DNA of 64,000 nucleotides from Caryophanales bacterium UBA2289 (GCA_002345505.1 DDWJ01000015.1:1-64000), one strand, 5' to 3'; numbered from the stretch's first letter, positions 1-9,178 are shown. The notes: generated by a model not told the origin, from the letters alone. Numbers and translations: made by a program.

Positions 1-27
1 TAAATACAATTTCCTATTAAATAAACA

Positions 28-61
28 AAAAGGTCTAAAACAAATAGTTTTTAGACCTTTT
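28..61 (-). terminator. Rho-independent terminator of hydCBA
   Basis: Inverted repeat AAAAGGTCTAAAA / TTTTTAGACCTTTT lies just after the hydA stop codon. On the minus strand it is followed by a T-rich run, so it ends the hydrogenase operon. Confidence 0.8.
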
Positions 62-65
62 GATT

Positions 66-1820
66 TTATATTCTTTCTTTAGCGCTATATGTTGTATGTA
101 ACAAATCGTGTGCTAAGTGTCCACCTGGTTTACCAAGGAAATCGTCATATAATTTAATCAACATTTCGTTTTCATGAGACTTTCTTCTTGGCATTGAAGC
201 ATCTAGATCATACAATGCTTTTTGACGTTTAAGTAAAATGTCGGTATGACCATGATGATATGGTTGACCGCCACCACCAATACATCCACCTGGACAAGCC
301 ATGATTTCAATAGCGTGGAAATGACTCTTTCCATCTCTGATATCTTGAAGTAATTTTCTAGCGTTACCTAAGCCATGGGCAATACCGATGTTTAATTCTA
401 AATCACCAAGCATGACTTTAGCTTCTCTAATACCTTCAATACCTCTTAGTTGTTTAAAATCTACTTCTTTCAATTCCTTGCCGGTAATCATTTCATAAGC
501 CGTTCTTGTAGCTGCTTCAATAACTCCACCGGTAGTACCAAAGATTGCTGCTGCGCCTGTTGATTCGCCTAACAAATTATCGAATTCATCTTTTGGAAGT
601 TTAGAAAAGTCAATTGATGCTTCTTTAAACATTCTTGCTAATTCTCTAGTAGTAATAACATGATCAACATCACTTAATCCATCTTTATTAAGTTCTGCTC
701 TAGCGGCTTCTGCCTTTTTAGCGGTACAAGGCATAATTGATACCATAACAATATTCTTAGGATCAAGATTATTTACTTGAGCATAATATGTTTTAGCTAA
801 AACACCGAGCATTTCATGTGGTGACTTGCATGATGAAGGTACATCAAGCAATTCAGGGAATTGATGTTCAATAAACTGAACCCATGCAGGACAACATGAT
901 GTAAGCATTGGTAGAGTTTTATTATTTTGAATTCTATCTACTAATTCTGTAGCTTCTTCAATAATTGTTAAGTCAGCTGCGAAATTTGTATCAAACACTT
1001 GGTGGAAACCAAGTCTTCTTAAACCGGATACAACCTGTCCGGTTAATATTTCTCCCGGTTCATATCCGAATTCTTCACCGATAGCCGCTCTAACTGCTGG
1101 CGCTACTTGAACTATAACATGTTTTGTTGGATCATTTAATGCACGCCATACTTTTGGAGAATCATTAGTCTCAGCTAAAGCTCCGGTAGGACATACTGAT
1201 ACGCATTGACCACAATATGTACAGCTCGTTTGATTTAAATCTAAATGGAAAGCTGTCGCGACAACTGCATCAAAACCTCTTTTTAATCCGCCTAAAACAC
1301 CAACTGTTTGGATGTCATTACACATTGTAACGCATCTTTTACACATAATACATTTATTAGTGTCTTTAGTAATCCCAAATGATGTGACATCGATTGGATG
1401 TGACATCTTTTCACCTTGGTAATGAATTTCTTTGATATTTAACTCATGTGCCAATGTTTGAAGTTCACAGTCTAAGTTCTTAACACACGTCAAACATTCG
1501 TTTGGATGGTTAGAAAGCAATAACTCAAGGTTGGTTCTTCTTCCCATAACCGCTTTTAATGAATCGGTTTGGATTTTCATACCGTCATATACTTCTTGAG
1601 CACATGAAGGAATTAATCTACCGGTGTTTTCATCTTCTACAACACAAACTCTACAGCTCGCACTTTTATTGACCACACCAAAATCTTCTAAATTCAAATG
1701 GCATAAAGTCGGAATATGAACTCCTATTTTTTTTGCAGCATCAAGTACTGTTGTACCTCTTTCAACATTAATACTAATATCATTTATTTTTAATTGAACC
1801 ATCTTATCGATTAATTTCAT
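66..1820 (-). CDS. hydA: NADH-dependent [FeFe] hydrogenase, catalytic subunit HydA
   Basis: Catalytic subunit of a trimeric, probably electron-bifurcating cytoplasmic hydrogenase that makes H2 from NADH plus reduced ferredoxin. The N-terminus is a 2Fe-2S ferredoxin-like domain, followed by a His/Cys cluster region and two 4Fe-4S ferredoxin motifs (around residues 155-220). All three H-cluster signatures are visible: TSCCPAW near residue 308, MPCTAKKAE, and MACPGGCIGGGGQP near the C-terminus. I chose the ATG at 1820 because AGGAGG sits 8 nt before it; a GTG nine bases upstream overlaps that site. It is the last gene of the operon, with its ribosome-binding site overlapping the hydB stop. About 584 residues is the normal length. 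Confidence 0.95.
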   Translation of the reverse strand: MKLIDKMVQLKINDISINVERGTTVLDAAKKIGVHIPTLCHLNLEDFGVVNKSASCRVCVVEDENTGRLIPSCAQEVYDGMKIQTDSLKAVMGRRTNLELLLSNHPNECLTCVKNLDCELQTLAHELNIKEIHYQGEKMSHPIDVTSFGITKDTNKCIMCKRCVTMCNDIQTVGVLGGLKRGFDAVVATAFHLDLNQTSCTYCGQCVSVCPTGALAETNDSPKVWRALNDPTKHVIVQVAPAVRAAIGEEFGYEPGEILTGQVVSGLRRLGFHQVFDTNFAADLTIIEEATELVDRIQNNKTLPMLTSCCPAWVQFIEHQFPELLDVPSSCKSPHEMLGVLAKTYYAQVNNLDPKNIVMVSIMPCTAKKAEAARAELNKDGLSDVDHVITTRELARMFKEASIDFSKLPKDEFDNLLGESTGAAAIFGTTGGVIEAATRTAYEMITGKELKEVDFKQLRGIEGIREAKVMLGDLELNIGIAHGLGNARKLLQDIRDGKSHFHAIEIMACPGGCIGGGGQPYHHGHTDILLKRQKALYDLDASMPRRKSHENEMLIKLYDDFLGKPGGHLAHDLLHTTYSAKERI

Positions 1821-1832
1821 ATTCAGCACCTC

Positions 1833-3656
1833 CTAAGGTTTGATGATTGCATGAACTGGACATGCTTCATAACATGCACCACATGCAATACATTTAGTTT
1901 CATCAATATAGTGAGGTTCTTTAACTTTTCCTTCGATACAATCTACAGGACAGTTTCTTGCGCACTTAGTACAACCAATACAAAGTTTTGGATCAATTGA
2001 ATAAGTTGTTTTCTTAGTTCTATATGCATAAGCTTCATATTCTTCTCTAAAATACTTCATAGTTGAAAGTACCGGATTAGGTGCTGTTTGCCCTAAACCG
2101 CATAGTGATGTATTCTTTATGTTTTCGCCAAGAATCCTTAATCTGTCAAGGTCTTCTGGCTTACCTTTCATATTAACCAAGTTTTCTAAAATCTCGTACA
2201 TTCTCTTAGTTCCGATTCTGCAAGGAGTACATTTTCCACAAGACTCGTCTTGAGTAAATTCAAGATAGAATTTAGCGATTTTTACCATGTCACTATCTTC
2301 ATCCATGATAATCATACCGCCACTGCCCATCATCGCACCCATACCAAGTAATGATTCATAATCAATCTTAGTGTCAAAGAAATCTTTAGTAATAACTCCA
2401 CCGCTAGGACCGCCGATTTGAATTGCCTTGATTTCTTTTCCCCCAGGATGTCCACCGCCGATATCATAAATAATTTCTCTAAAAGTAGTACCCATTGGAA
2501 CTTCTACTAAACCGTTATTTCTAATTTGCCCTGCTAAGGCAAATACTTTGGTTCCTTTTGATTTTTCTGTTCCGATTGAACTAAACCATTTAGAACCGTT
2601 AAGAATGATTGCTGGGACATTTGCGAATGTTTCCACATTATTTACTGAAGTTGGTTTTCCTCTAAATCCTTGTACACTTGGGAAAGGAGGTTTTTTATTT
2701 GGTTCGCCTCTAAATCCTTCCATTGATCTAATAAGAGCAGTCTCTTCACCACAAACAAAAGCGCCGGCGCCTAATTTGATATTAATATCAAAAGAAAAAT
2801 CAGTTCCAAAGATATTTTCACCGATAAGACCAGCTTCTTTAGCATCTTTAATTGCTCTATAAAGTCTTTGAGTAGCCACACCATATTCAGCTCTAATATA
2901 AATCAAACCTTGAGAAGCTCCAATAGCATAACCAGCGATCATCATTGCTTCTAAAACTGAATGAGGATCACCTTCAAGGATAGATCTATCCATAAAAGCG
3001 CCTGGATCGCCTTCATCAGCGTTACAGACGATATATTTTTCCCTTCCAGGAACTTTTCTTGTAAGTTCCCACTTAAGTCCAGTATTAAAGCCGCCGCCAC
3101 CGCGACCTCTTAATCCTGATTCCTTAACAATTTTAATAACTTCATCAGGAGTATATTCTTGTAAAACTTTTGCCAAAGCAAAATAACCATTGTTAACAAT
3201 GTAATCTTCAATATTTTCTGGGTCTATTTCGCCACAATTTCTTAAGGCAATCCGCATTTGTTTCTTATAAAAGTTCATCCCAGAGCTTTGTTCTACTACA
3301 TTAGTTTGGTTTGGTTCTTTATAAAGCAATCTAGAAACTACGATTCTGTTAACTAAATGACTCTCAACTATTTCAGCTATATCTTCAACCTTAACTTGTA
3401 CATAGGTTACATCATCAGGTTCAATCTTTATGATCGGTCCCTGTCCGCAAAATCCAAAACAACCTGTTTTTACAATTCTTATTTCTCCATTAAGGTCTCT
3501 ATTAAGCATTTCTTTCTCTAAAATCTTAGCTAGCATTTCACTATCGCTAGACAAACAACTAGTACCATTACAAACTAAAACATTGATTTTATAATCTGCT
3601 TTTCTTGGACAGACTTTCTTCCATTCTTTTAAATCATTATAGTTATTTACTCTCAT
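1833..3656 (-). CDS. hydB: NADH-dependent [FeFe] hydrogenase, flavoprotein subunit HydB
   Basis: NuoF-like subunit that carries FMN and the NADH site and passes electrons to HydA. Domains in order: an N-terminal thioredoxin-like 2Fe-2S domain (CNGTSC...GCFGFCG), the NuoF core with the glycine-rich flavin/NADH loop GRGGGGFNTG near residue 185, an SLBB domain, the 4Fe-4S motif ESCGKCTPCRIG, and two C-terminal ferredoxin motifs (CIGCTKCARNC, CIACGACYEAC). The C-terminal ferredoxin domain distinguishes HydB from respiratory NuoF. The start ATG has GGAG 8 nt upstream. The gene overlaps the end of hydC by 14 nt, which suggests translational coupling. Confidence 0.95.
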   Translation of the reverse strand: MRVNNYNDLKEWKKVCPRKADYKINVLVCNGTSCLSSDSEMLAKILEKEMLNRDLNGEIRIVKTGCFGFCGQGPIIKIEPDDVTYVQVKVEDIAEIVESHLVNRIVVSRLLYKEPNQTNVVEQSSGMNFYKKQMRIALRNCGEIDPENIEDYIVNNGYFALAKVLQEYTPDEVIKIVKESGLRGRGGGGFNTGLKWELTRKVPGREKYIVCNADEGDPGAFMDRSILEGDPHSVLEAMMIAGYAIGASQGLIYIRAEYGVATQRLYRAIKDAKEAGLIGENIFGTDFSFDINIKLGAGAFVCGEETALIRSMEGFRGEPNKKPPFPSVQGFRGKPTSVNNVETFANVPAIILNGSKWFSSIGTEKSKGTKVFALAGQIRNNGLVEVPMGTTFREIIYDIGGGHPGGKEIKAIQIGGPSGGVITKDFFDTKIDYESLLGMGAMMGSGGMIIMDEDSDMVKIAKFYLEFTQDESCGKCTPCRIGTKRMYEILENLVNMKGKPEDLDRLRILGENIKNTSLCGLGQTAPNPVLSTMKYFREEYEAYAYRTKKTTYSIDPKLCIGCTKCARNCPVDCIEGKVKEPHYIDETKCIACGACYEACPVHAIIKP

Positions 3657-4158
3657 ATTGAATACTCCTATAATGACGAATTATATCATCAACATCCTTT
3701 GGTTTAACCTTACCGTAAACCTTATCGTTTACTGTCATTACTGGGGCTAATCCACAAGCTCCAATACAACGTACATCCTTAACTGTGAACAATCCGTCTG
3801 AACTCATTTCATTTTTGTTCGTACCAGTTAATTCAAGTACTCTTTCTAATACTTTGTCTGCTCCTTTTACAAAACATGCTGTTCCCATGCAAACGCTGAT
3901 TATATACTTACCAACAGGTTTTTCATTAAAATATGAATAAAATGTTACTACTCCGTTAACCCGTGCTCCAGATAAATCAAGTTTCCTAGCAATATACAAC
4001 TGCAAATTTTGTGGCAAGTAACTAAATAAATCTTGTGCTTTATGCAACACATGAATTAAATGTTCTTGCTTGTCGCCTTCCAAAGAGTCAATGAATGCAT
4101 CTAGCTGCTTTAACAACTCTTTATCAAGCGTACTTGTGTCTAAAATTCTGTTTCTCAT
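3643..4158 (-). CDS. hydC: NADH-dependent [FeFe] hydrogenase, NuoE-like subunit HydC
   Basis: Thioredoxin-like 2Fe-2S subunit of the trimeric hydrogenase, homologous to NuoE. It has an N-terminal helical part, then the fold with cluster ligands CMGTACFVKG and CIGACGLAPV. It is the first gene of hydC-hydB-hydA, the order typical of bifurcating hydrogenases. The ATG at 4158 is preferred because GGAGG lies 5 nt before it. A longer reading from 4170 would begin inside that ribosome-binding site. Confidence 0.93.
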   Translation of the reverse strand: MRNRILDTSTLDKELLKQLDAFIDSLEGDKQEHLIHVLHKAQDLFSYLPQNLQLYIARKLDLSGARVNGVVTFYSYFNEKPVGKYIISVCMGTACFVKGADKVLERVLELTGTNKNEMSSDGLFTVKDVRCIGACGLAPVMTVNDKVYGKVKPKDVDDIIRHYRSIQYESK

Positions 4159-4179
4159 ACTTCCCTCCATTTCTTAAAG

Positions 4180-4237
4180 TCCTATGCTGTAATTATAACA
4201 AATAATTAGTTATATTTAAACAAGTATTTGCATAGGA
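4180..4237. repeat. Inverted repeat bracketing the hyd promoter
   Basis: TCCTATGC (4180-4187) and GCATAGGA (4230-4237) are exact 8-bp inverted copies on either side of the predicted promoter. They could be paired operator half-sites or chance. The remaining bases up to 4389 show no further structure that I recognise. Confidence 0.3.
4192..4223 (-). promoter_or_regulatory. Putative hydCBA promoter (extended -10)
   Basis: On the minus strand TGTTATAAT forms an extended -10 (TATAAT at 4192-4197). A weak TTGTTT lies 20 nt upstream (4218-4223). The extended -10 may compensate for the poor -35 and its spacing. Inferred from sequence only. Confidence 0.4.
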
Positions 4238-4389
4238 AAAACGCTTTCAATTGAAGGTTTTTATGTTTTCTTAAAAGAAATGTAAAAGAACACTACTATT
4301 AGTAATAAAACTGATATTAGTAACAAATAAATACAATTAAACTCACATAACAACACTACTCTAAATGCACATATGTCTAAAAACAAAAA

Positions 4390-4417
4390 GAAAGAACATC
4401 GAGTCAGATGTTCTTTC
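4390..4417 (-). terminator. Rho-independent terminator of trmFO-xerC
   Basis: GAAAGAACATC / GATGTTCTTTC form an 11-bp stem with a 6-nt loop right after the xerC stop, followed on the minus strand by TTTTTGTTTTT. Confidence 0.85.
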
Positions 4418-4423
4418 AAGCAA

Positions 4424-5329
4424 TTAGTGTTTTTTAGCTCTAGGATGAGCGTTTTTATATTCTTCTTGTAATCTCTCTTTGGATACTTTTGTGTAAATCT
4501 GTGTTGTTGATAAACTCACATGTCCTAAGAGTTCCTGGACTATCCTTAAGTCTACACCGTTGTTAAGTAAATGAGTAGCGAATGAATGTCTAAATGAATG
4601 TGGAGAGACTTTTAGATATGATGACTGTTTTAATATTTCTCTTTGGAGAATATCTCTTATACCTCTTGTGGTTAATTGATTACCGCGATGATTAATAAAG
4701 ATGAAATCATTATCAACATCACTTCTAACCTTAAGCGTTGGTCTAACATTCAATAAATATTCTTTTAAAGTACTAACCGCAAAATTATGAATCGGTACAA
4801 TCCTGTCAACTGAACCCTTACCATGAATAAGGATCTCCTGTTTAACAAAATCTACTTCTTTTATTTTTAAATTCGTAAGTTCGGAAACTCTAAGTCCGCA
4901 ACCATACAATAGCTCAAATATCATTTTATTGCGAAAACCAATAGGTTTTGATGTATCGATGTTATTTAAGAAATCAATCATTTCATCTTCATAAATAAAT
5001 TTTGGTAATCGCTTTGAAACCTTAGGCAAAACAACATTCTTAAAAGGATTATCTTTAACTATTTCGTAATCAATAAGAAAATCAAATAAAGTTTTAACAC
5101 TTGAAATTTTTCTTCTAATTGACTTTGGATCATAGTTGTTATGAAGATAAGCAACATAAAACTTAGCTATTCTATTAGTAGTATATTCTAGTTCGCCTAA
5201 GTCTTCACTACTCAAAAAATTAATTAGAGAATTAATATCAGTGACATAGGAAATAACAGTATTTTGCGAATACTGTTTTTCGTTCGTTAAATAATCTTGA
5301 TATTTCTCTAGTACTTCTTGATTAGTCAA
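4424..5329 (-). CDS. xerC: Tyrosine recombinase XerC/XerD-type
   Basis: Site-specific recombinase of the integrase family, expected to resolve chromosome dimers at dif. An N-terminal SAM-like DNA-binding domain (about residues 1-90) precedes the catalytic domain. Catalytic residues are visible: Arg in GCGLRVSEL, HSFRHSFATH (His...Arg), His in LLGHVSLSTTQIYT, and the Tyr nucleophile in that same segment. I chose a TTG start at 5329, preceded by AGGTGG at 5 nt spacing, in TTGACTAA where the start overlaps the trmFO stop. Position directly after trmFO matches the trmFO-xerC order of Bacillus, which favours XerC over XerD or a phage integrase. Confidence 0.88.
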   Translation of the reverse strand: MTNQEVLEKYQDYLTNEKQYSQNTVISYVTDINSLINFLSSEDLGELEYTTNRIAKFYVAYLHNNYDPKSIRRKISSVKTLFDFLIDYEIVKDNPFKNVVLPKVSKRLPKFIYEDEMIDFLNNIDTSKPIGFRNKMIFELLYGCGLRVSELTNLKIKEVDFVKQEILIHGKGSVDRIVPIHNFAVSTLKEYLLNVRPTLKVRSDVDNDFIFINHRGNQLTTRGIRDILQREILKQSSYLKVSPHSFRHSFATHLLNNGVDLRIVQELLGHVSLSTTQIYTKVSKERLQEEYKNAHPRAKKH

Positions 5330-6626
5330 TATTACCACCTGTTATAAATTCTTCTAATTTATCTAAAGCTCTTTTTACATATAGCTCTTTTCTTTGATTC
5401 TTTTTGTGTTTTTCGTTTAATGCTGGAAATATTCCGAAGTTAGTATTCATCGGTTGAAAATCATTGCTTGATGCATTAGCAATATAATATGCCTGTGAAC
5501 CTATAGCTGTTTCAATCGGGAAACTAACGAGTTCATTTCCTTTGACTAGTTTAGACATATTAATTCCAGCAACTAAACCAGAAGCTATCGACTCAACATA
5601 ACCTTCAACCCCGCTGATCTGTCCGGCAAAGAATAAATCTTTTCTTTTTTTGGTTTGATAAAAACTATTTATTGTACTTGGAGCGTTTACAAACGTATTC
5701 CTATGCATTATCCCATATCTTATAATATTCGCATTTTCTAAACCTGGTATCATTCTGATAAGTCTTTTTTGTTCAGAAAATGTTAAATGCGTCTGAAACC
5801 CGACGATATTATACATAGTTTTAATTAGATTATCTTGTCGTAACTGAACTACAGCGAAAGGTCTTTTTTCTCCTTCTTTTTCTAAACCAACCGGTTTCAT
5901 CGGTCCATACAGTAAAGTTTGATATCCTCTTTTTGCCATTTCTTCAAATGGCATACAGCCTTCAAATACTTTAAGTTCAAAGTCTTTTATTTTAGCCGTT
6001 TCTGCCTTAATTAACTCATTGTACCAAAAATCATATTGTTCCTGACTCATCGGGCAATTAATATAATCAGCCTCTCCTTTATCATATCTACTCTTAAAAT
6101 ATGCTATATCCATATTTATCGAGTCAAATTCCACAATCGGAGCGATAGCATCATAAAAATACAACATATCTTCGCCGGTAAACTCTTTAATCTTTTGGGT
6201 TAAAGAGGAAGTTGTTAAAGGACCTGTCGCTATTATGGTAAAACCACTTGGTATTTCCACAATTTCTTCTTCAATTATATTAATATTTGGATTAGCTTTC
6301 AATATCTCAGTGATTTCTTTTGAAAAACCTTCTCGATCTACTGCTAATGCACTACCAGCAGGTACTCGATATTTATCAGCTACTTTTATCAATAAAGAAT
6401 CAAGTCTTCTAAGCTCTTCTTTCATCAAACCGGCCGCATTTTTAATATCATCGGATCTTAAAGAATTAGAACAAACCAACTCAGCGAAATAATCCATATT
6501 TTGCGCTGAGTTTTTCTTTAATGTCTTAACTTCATACAAGTTAACTTTTATATTTCTTTTGGCTAATTGATAAGCCGCTTCCGCTCCGGCTAAACCAGCA
6601 CCAATAACATTTACAATATCTTGCAA
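5322..6626 (-). CDS. trmFO: Folate/FAD-dependent tRNA (uracil-54-C5)-methyltransferase TrmFO
   Basis: Makes ribothymidine at tRNA position 54 using methylenetetrahydrofolate and FADH2. It starts with the dinucleotide-binding loop GAGLAGAEAAYQLAKRN and contains CSNSLRSDD, GCMPFEEMAKRG, GPMKPVGL and the C-terminal FFAGQISGVEGYVESIASG, all typical of TrmFO/Gid. Its 434 residues are normal. The start is TTG at 6626 with AAGGATGTG upstream, a one-mismatch version of the full Shine-Dalgarno sequence. xerC follows with a small overlap. A folate link exists with fhs elsewhere in the window. Confidence 0.95.
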   Translation of the reverse strand: MQDIVNVIGAGLAGAEAAYQLAKRNIKVNLYEVKTLKKNSAQNMDYFAELVCSNSLRSDDIKNAAGLMKEELRRLDSLLIKVADKYRVPAGSALAVDREGFSKEITEILKANPNINIIEEEIVEIPSGFTIIATGPLTTSSLTQKIKEFTGEDMLYFYDAIAPIVEFDSINMDIAYFKSRYDKGEADYINCPMSQEQYDFWYNELIKAETAKIKDFELKVFEGCMPFEEMAKRGYQTLLYGPMKPVGLEKEGEKRPFAVVQLRQDNLIKTMYNIVGFQTHLTFSEQKRLIRMIPGLENANIIRYGIMHRNTFVNAPSTINSFYQTKKRKDLFFAGQISGVEGYVESIASGLVAGINMSKLVKGNELVSFPIETAIGSQAYYIANASSNDFQPMNTNFGIFPALNEKHKKNQRKELYVKRALDKLEEFITGGNID

Positions 6627-6668
6627 AATAACACATCCTTCTTTAAATAATTATACCATCTAATTAAT

Positions 6669-6695
6669 AAAACAGAAACTATCGGTTTCTGTTTT
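6669..6695 (-). terminator. Terminator after the GH13 gene
   Basis: AAAACAGAAAC / GTTTCTGTTTT form a perfect 11-bp stem with a 5-nt loop between the glycosidase stop and the trmFO start, followed by a T-rich run on the minus strand. Confidence 0.8.
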
Positions 6696-6707
6696 ATCTT
6701 CTTTTAG

Positions 6708-7997
6708 TTATTTCTTTACTTTAATGATAATTGGATCAACTTTTACTTTAAGTTTCTTGTTTGTTACTTTAACTTGCTTACCAGTTAGATAATTACGGTA
6801 ATCTCCATCAGGTATATCAACCTCAATTTCACCATCAGTTTTGGCTAAATTGAATATTCCATGATATTCTTCTTCATTAGATGCTAACTTTTGATAAGCA
6901 ACTCCATCAATTTCTGGAATAACTACATTATAAATACCTTCAGCGAATATTCTTCTTTTCTTTAATTTTGCTAGTTTTGTTATTAAAGGACTTATATCTT
7001 GATTTTTATTAAAAAGTTCTTTATCAAAAAGACTAGGCTTTATATCAGAGGCATATTCAGTTCCCATATAAAGCATTGCGGCTCCTTTTTGCATAAACAT
7101 GAAGGAAACCCAGTTTTTGATCTTATCAATGTCATTATTTACTCTTTTAGCGATTCTTTCGATATCGTGATTTTCAATATTATGCAACTTAACATAATTC
7201 TTAGGGTAAATTTCATCCTGTCTCTTTAAGCCTTCAAGATATGGTTTTAAATTGATAGAACCATTTAGGTATTCCTGCATATATGGTTCGATGTCATAGT
7301 CATACGCCATATCAAAGACTTGATACATTTCCGATTCTGATGCACAATCATATCCTTGATCTCGCATATACTTACAATGACCACCATGAACTGATTCGCT
7401 CAACCAAACAAACTTAGGATTAACTTTTTTGACTTGTTTTCTCGCTAACTTCCAAAACTCAATCGGAACCATGCTCGCAACATCCGCGCGATAGCCGTCT
7501 ACTCCAAGTCTTGCATAAAAAACTAAAACATTCAATAACTCAAACCATAGATTTTTATCTCTTGTATAGTCTAAGTCATAAACGTCCCACCAATCGCCTA
7601 CACGATTACTGATCTCATTAAATTCATTCCTAAAGAACCATTCCGGATGTTCTTTAAGAAATACTGAGTCTCTAGACGTATGATTAAAGACTATATCCAT
7701 CATAATCTTCATCTTTTTTGCATGAACAGCGTCAATCAATCTTTGAAACTCTGATAAACCACCTAATTCTTCTCTTACTTTAGAATAATCTTGAATCGAA
7801 TAAGGACAACCTAAACTCCCTTTTTTATTCTTTTCACCAATTGGATGAATTGGTAGTAAATATATATAATCAACACCTAAAGATTTTATTCTGTCTAAAT
7901 CATCAATTACATTTTGAAATTTGCCTTCTTCACTAAAATTTCTGACATAAATTTGGTAAATCACCAAATTTCTTAACTTTATACTTGTATTTTTCAT
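6708..7997 (-). CDS. Alpha-amylase family (GH13) glycosidase
   Basis: Cytoplasmic (no signal peptide) glycoside hydrolase family 13 enzyme of 429 residues. Conserved regions are present: DIVFNHTS (region I), GVDGYRADVASM with nucleophile Asp172, WLSESVHGG with acid/base Glu201, and NIENHDIER with the third acid Asp278. A short C-terminal beta domain follows from about residue 350. It probably cleaves short alpha-glucans or maltooligosaccharides; exact specificity cannot be read. It is divergent from a LacI-family regulator gene, so sugar-dependent control is likely. GGAGG lies about 7 nt before the ATG. Confidence 0.88.
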   Translation of the reverse strand: MKNTSIKLRNLVIYQIYVRNFSEEGKFQNVIDDLDRIKSLGVDYIYLLPIHPIGEKNKKGSLGCPYSIQDYSKVREELGGLSEFQRLIDAVHAKKMKIMMDIVFNHTSRDSVFLKEHPEWFFRNEFNEISNRVGDWWDVYDLDYTRDKNLWFELLNVLVFYARLGVDGYRADVASMVPIEFWKLARKQVKKVNPKFVWLSESVHGGHCKYMRDQGYDCASESEMYQVFDMAYDYDIEPYMQEYLNGSINLKPYLEGLKRQDEIYPKNYVKLHNIENHDIERIAKRVNNDIDKIKNWVSFMFMQKGAAMLYMGTEYASDIKPSLFDKELFNKNQDISPLITKLAKLKKRRIFAEGIYNVVIPEIDGVAYQKLASNEEEYHGIFNLAKTDGEIEVDIPDGDYRNYLTGKQVKVTNKKLKVKVDPIIIKVKK

Positions 7998-8046
7998 AGT
8001 AAACCTCCAACCTAAACATTTTACTACATTTTACCATAAAAGTCCA

Positions 8047-8074
8047 ATTATAGCCTTATTTTAAAATCAGCCAA
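8047..8074 (-). promoter_or_regulatory. Putative promoter of the GH13 gene
   Basis: On the minus strand TTGGCT (8069-8074) and TATAAT (8047-8052) are separated by 16 nt, upstream of the glycosidase start. Confidence 0.5.
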
Positions 8075-8103
8075 CATAAATGAAACCCTAATCCAACTAT
8101 ATA

Positions 8104-8117
8104 TGTAACAAGTTACA
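8104..8117. promoter_or_regulatory. Palindromic candidate operator TGTAACAAGTTACA
   Basis: TGTAAC-AA-GTTACA has perfect 6-bp inverted arms. It lies between the two divergent promoters of the glycosidase and the LacI-type gene, a typical place for a LacI-family operator. It lacks the central CG of classical members. Confidence 0.45.
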
Positions 8118-8135
8118 CATTTTTAAACAAAAGCC

Positions 8136-8164
8136 TTTAAAATTAACAAAAAACTAGGTATAAT
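8136..8164 (+). promoter_or_regulatory. Putative promoter of the LacI-family gene
   Basis: TTTAAA (8136-8141), 17-nt spacer, TATAAT (8159-8164). A strong ribosome-binding site AAGGATGTGAT follows before the ATG at 8188. Confidence 0.5.
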
Positions 8165-8187
8165 CTAAATATAAAGGATGTGATTTA

Positions 8188-9165
8188 ATGGCAACGATAA
8201 AGGATGTAGCGAAAAAAGCTCACGTTAGTGTCGCGACTGTTTCAAGAGTTATCAATCAAAAGGGTTATGTTAACGAAGAAACTAAACAACTAGTATTACA
8301 AGCTATCGAAGAATTGAACTACGTACCAAATGAACTTGCTAGATCATTGTTTCAAAAAAAATCACATATAGTTGCTGTTATGATGCCGCATTTAACATCA
8401 TATTATTTTTCAGATCTTTTGGAAGTTATCGAAGACGAAACTATTAACTCAAACTACCGACTAATGATTTGCAATTCAAAAGATGACCCCGAAAAAGAAA
8501 GCAAATACTTAAAAATATTCGATCAATATAATGTTGATGGAATTATATTGATTTCAAATACCCATAGAATAAATGATTATCTTGCCTTAAGCATACCAAT
8601 TATCGAAATTGATCATAATCTAAGTGATGAAGTACCTTCAATCACATCAAACAACTTTCTTGGAGGAAAACTAGCTGCAGAAAAGTTAGTAAATAGTGGC
8701 TGTAAAAAAATAATCCACTTTAGAGGACCATCCGGATTAGTAACTGTTCAAGACCGTACCTCAGGATTCCAGTCAGTCTTAAAAGCAAAAGGAGTTGAAA
8801 CCCACACCTATGACCTTGCCTTCATTTCTCCTGATCCTTTAGATATTGAAAGCAAGATTAATGCTCATCCTGATGTTGATGGCATATTCTGTGATTCAGA
8901 TATAATAGCGATTCTAGCAATACAATCACTTAAAAGAGCTAATAAGAAAATTCCTGAAGATGTTCAAGTAATTGGTTTTGATAACATTCAACTTTCTAAC
9001 ATGCTTGAACCGAAAATCACTACTATTGAACAATCAACAGAAGCGATTGGTAAAGCTGCGTTAAAATCTATGATGAAACTTATTAACGGCGAAGAGTTAG
9101 ATTACTTCCATCAAACCATAGATGTTAAACTAATTGAAAGAGATACAACAAAAAAAGTCTTCTAG
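8188..9165 (+). CDS. LacI-family transcriptional regulator
   Basis: DNA-binding repressor of the LacI/GalR family (325 residues). The N-terminal helix-turn-helix reads TIKDVAKKAHVSVATVSR, with hinge region YVPNELARSL, followed by a periplasmic-binding-protein-like sugar-sensing domain with ITSNNFLGGKLAAE and DVQVIGFDN. It is transcribed away from a GH13 glycosidase with a palindrome between them, so that gene is the likely target. The stop codon lies inside the loop of a bidirectional terminator shared with ogt. CcpA-like global function is less likely given the context but is not excluded. Confidence 0.9.
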   Translation: MATIKDVAKKAHVSVATVSRVINQKGYVNEETKQLVLQAIEELNYVPNELARSLFQKKSHIVAVMMPHLTSYYFSDLLEVIEDETINSNYRLMICNSKDDPEKESKYLKIFDQYNVDGIILISNTHRINDYLALSIPIIEIDHNLSDEVPSITSNNFLGGKLAAEKLVNSGCKKIIHFRGPSGLVTVQDRTSGFQSVLKAKGVETHTYDLAFISPDPLDIESKINAHPDVDGIFCDSDIIAILAIQSLKRANKKIPEDVQVIGFDNIQLSNMLEPKITTIEQSTEAIGKAALKSMMKLINGEELDYFHQTIDVKLIERDTTKKVF

Positions 9166-9178
9166 TAGAAGACTTTTT
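9152..9178. terminator. Bidirectional terminator shared by lacI-type gene and ogt
   Basis: AAAAAGTCTTCTA-G-TAGAAGACTTTTT is a perfect 13-bp inverted repeat with A/T runs on both sides. The two convergent stop codons (TAG at 9163-9165 plus strand, TAG at 9164-9162 minus strand) both sit in its centre. Confidence 0.88.
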
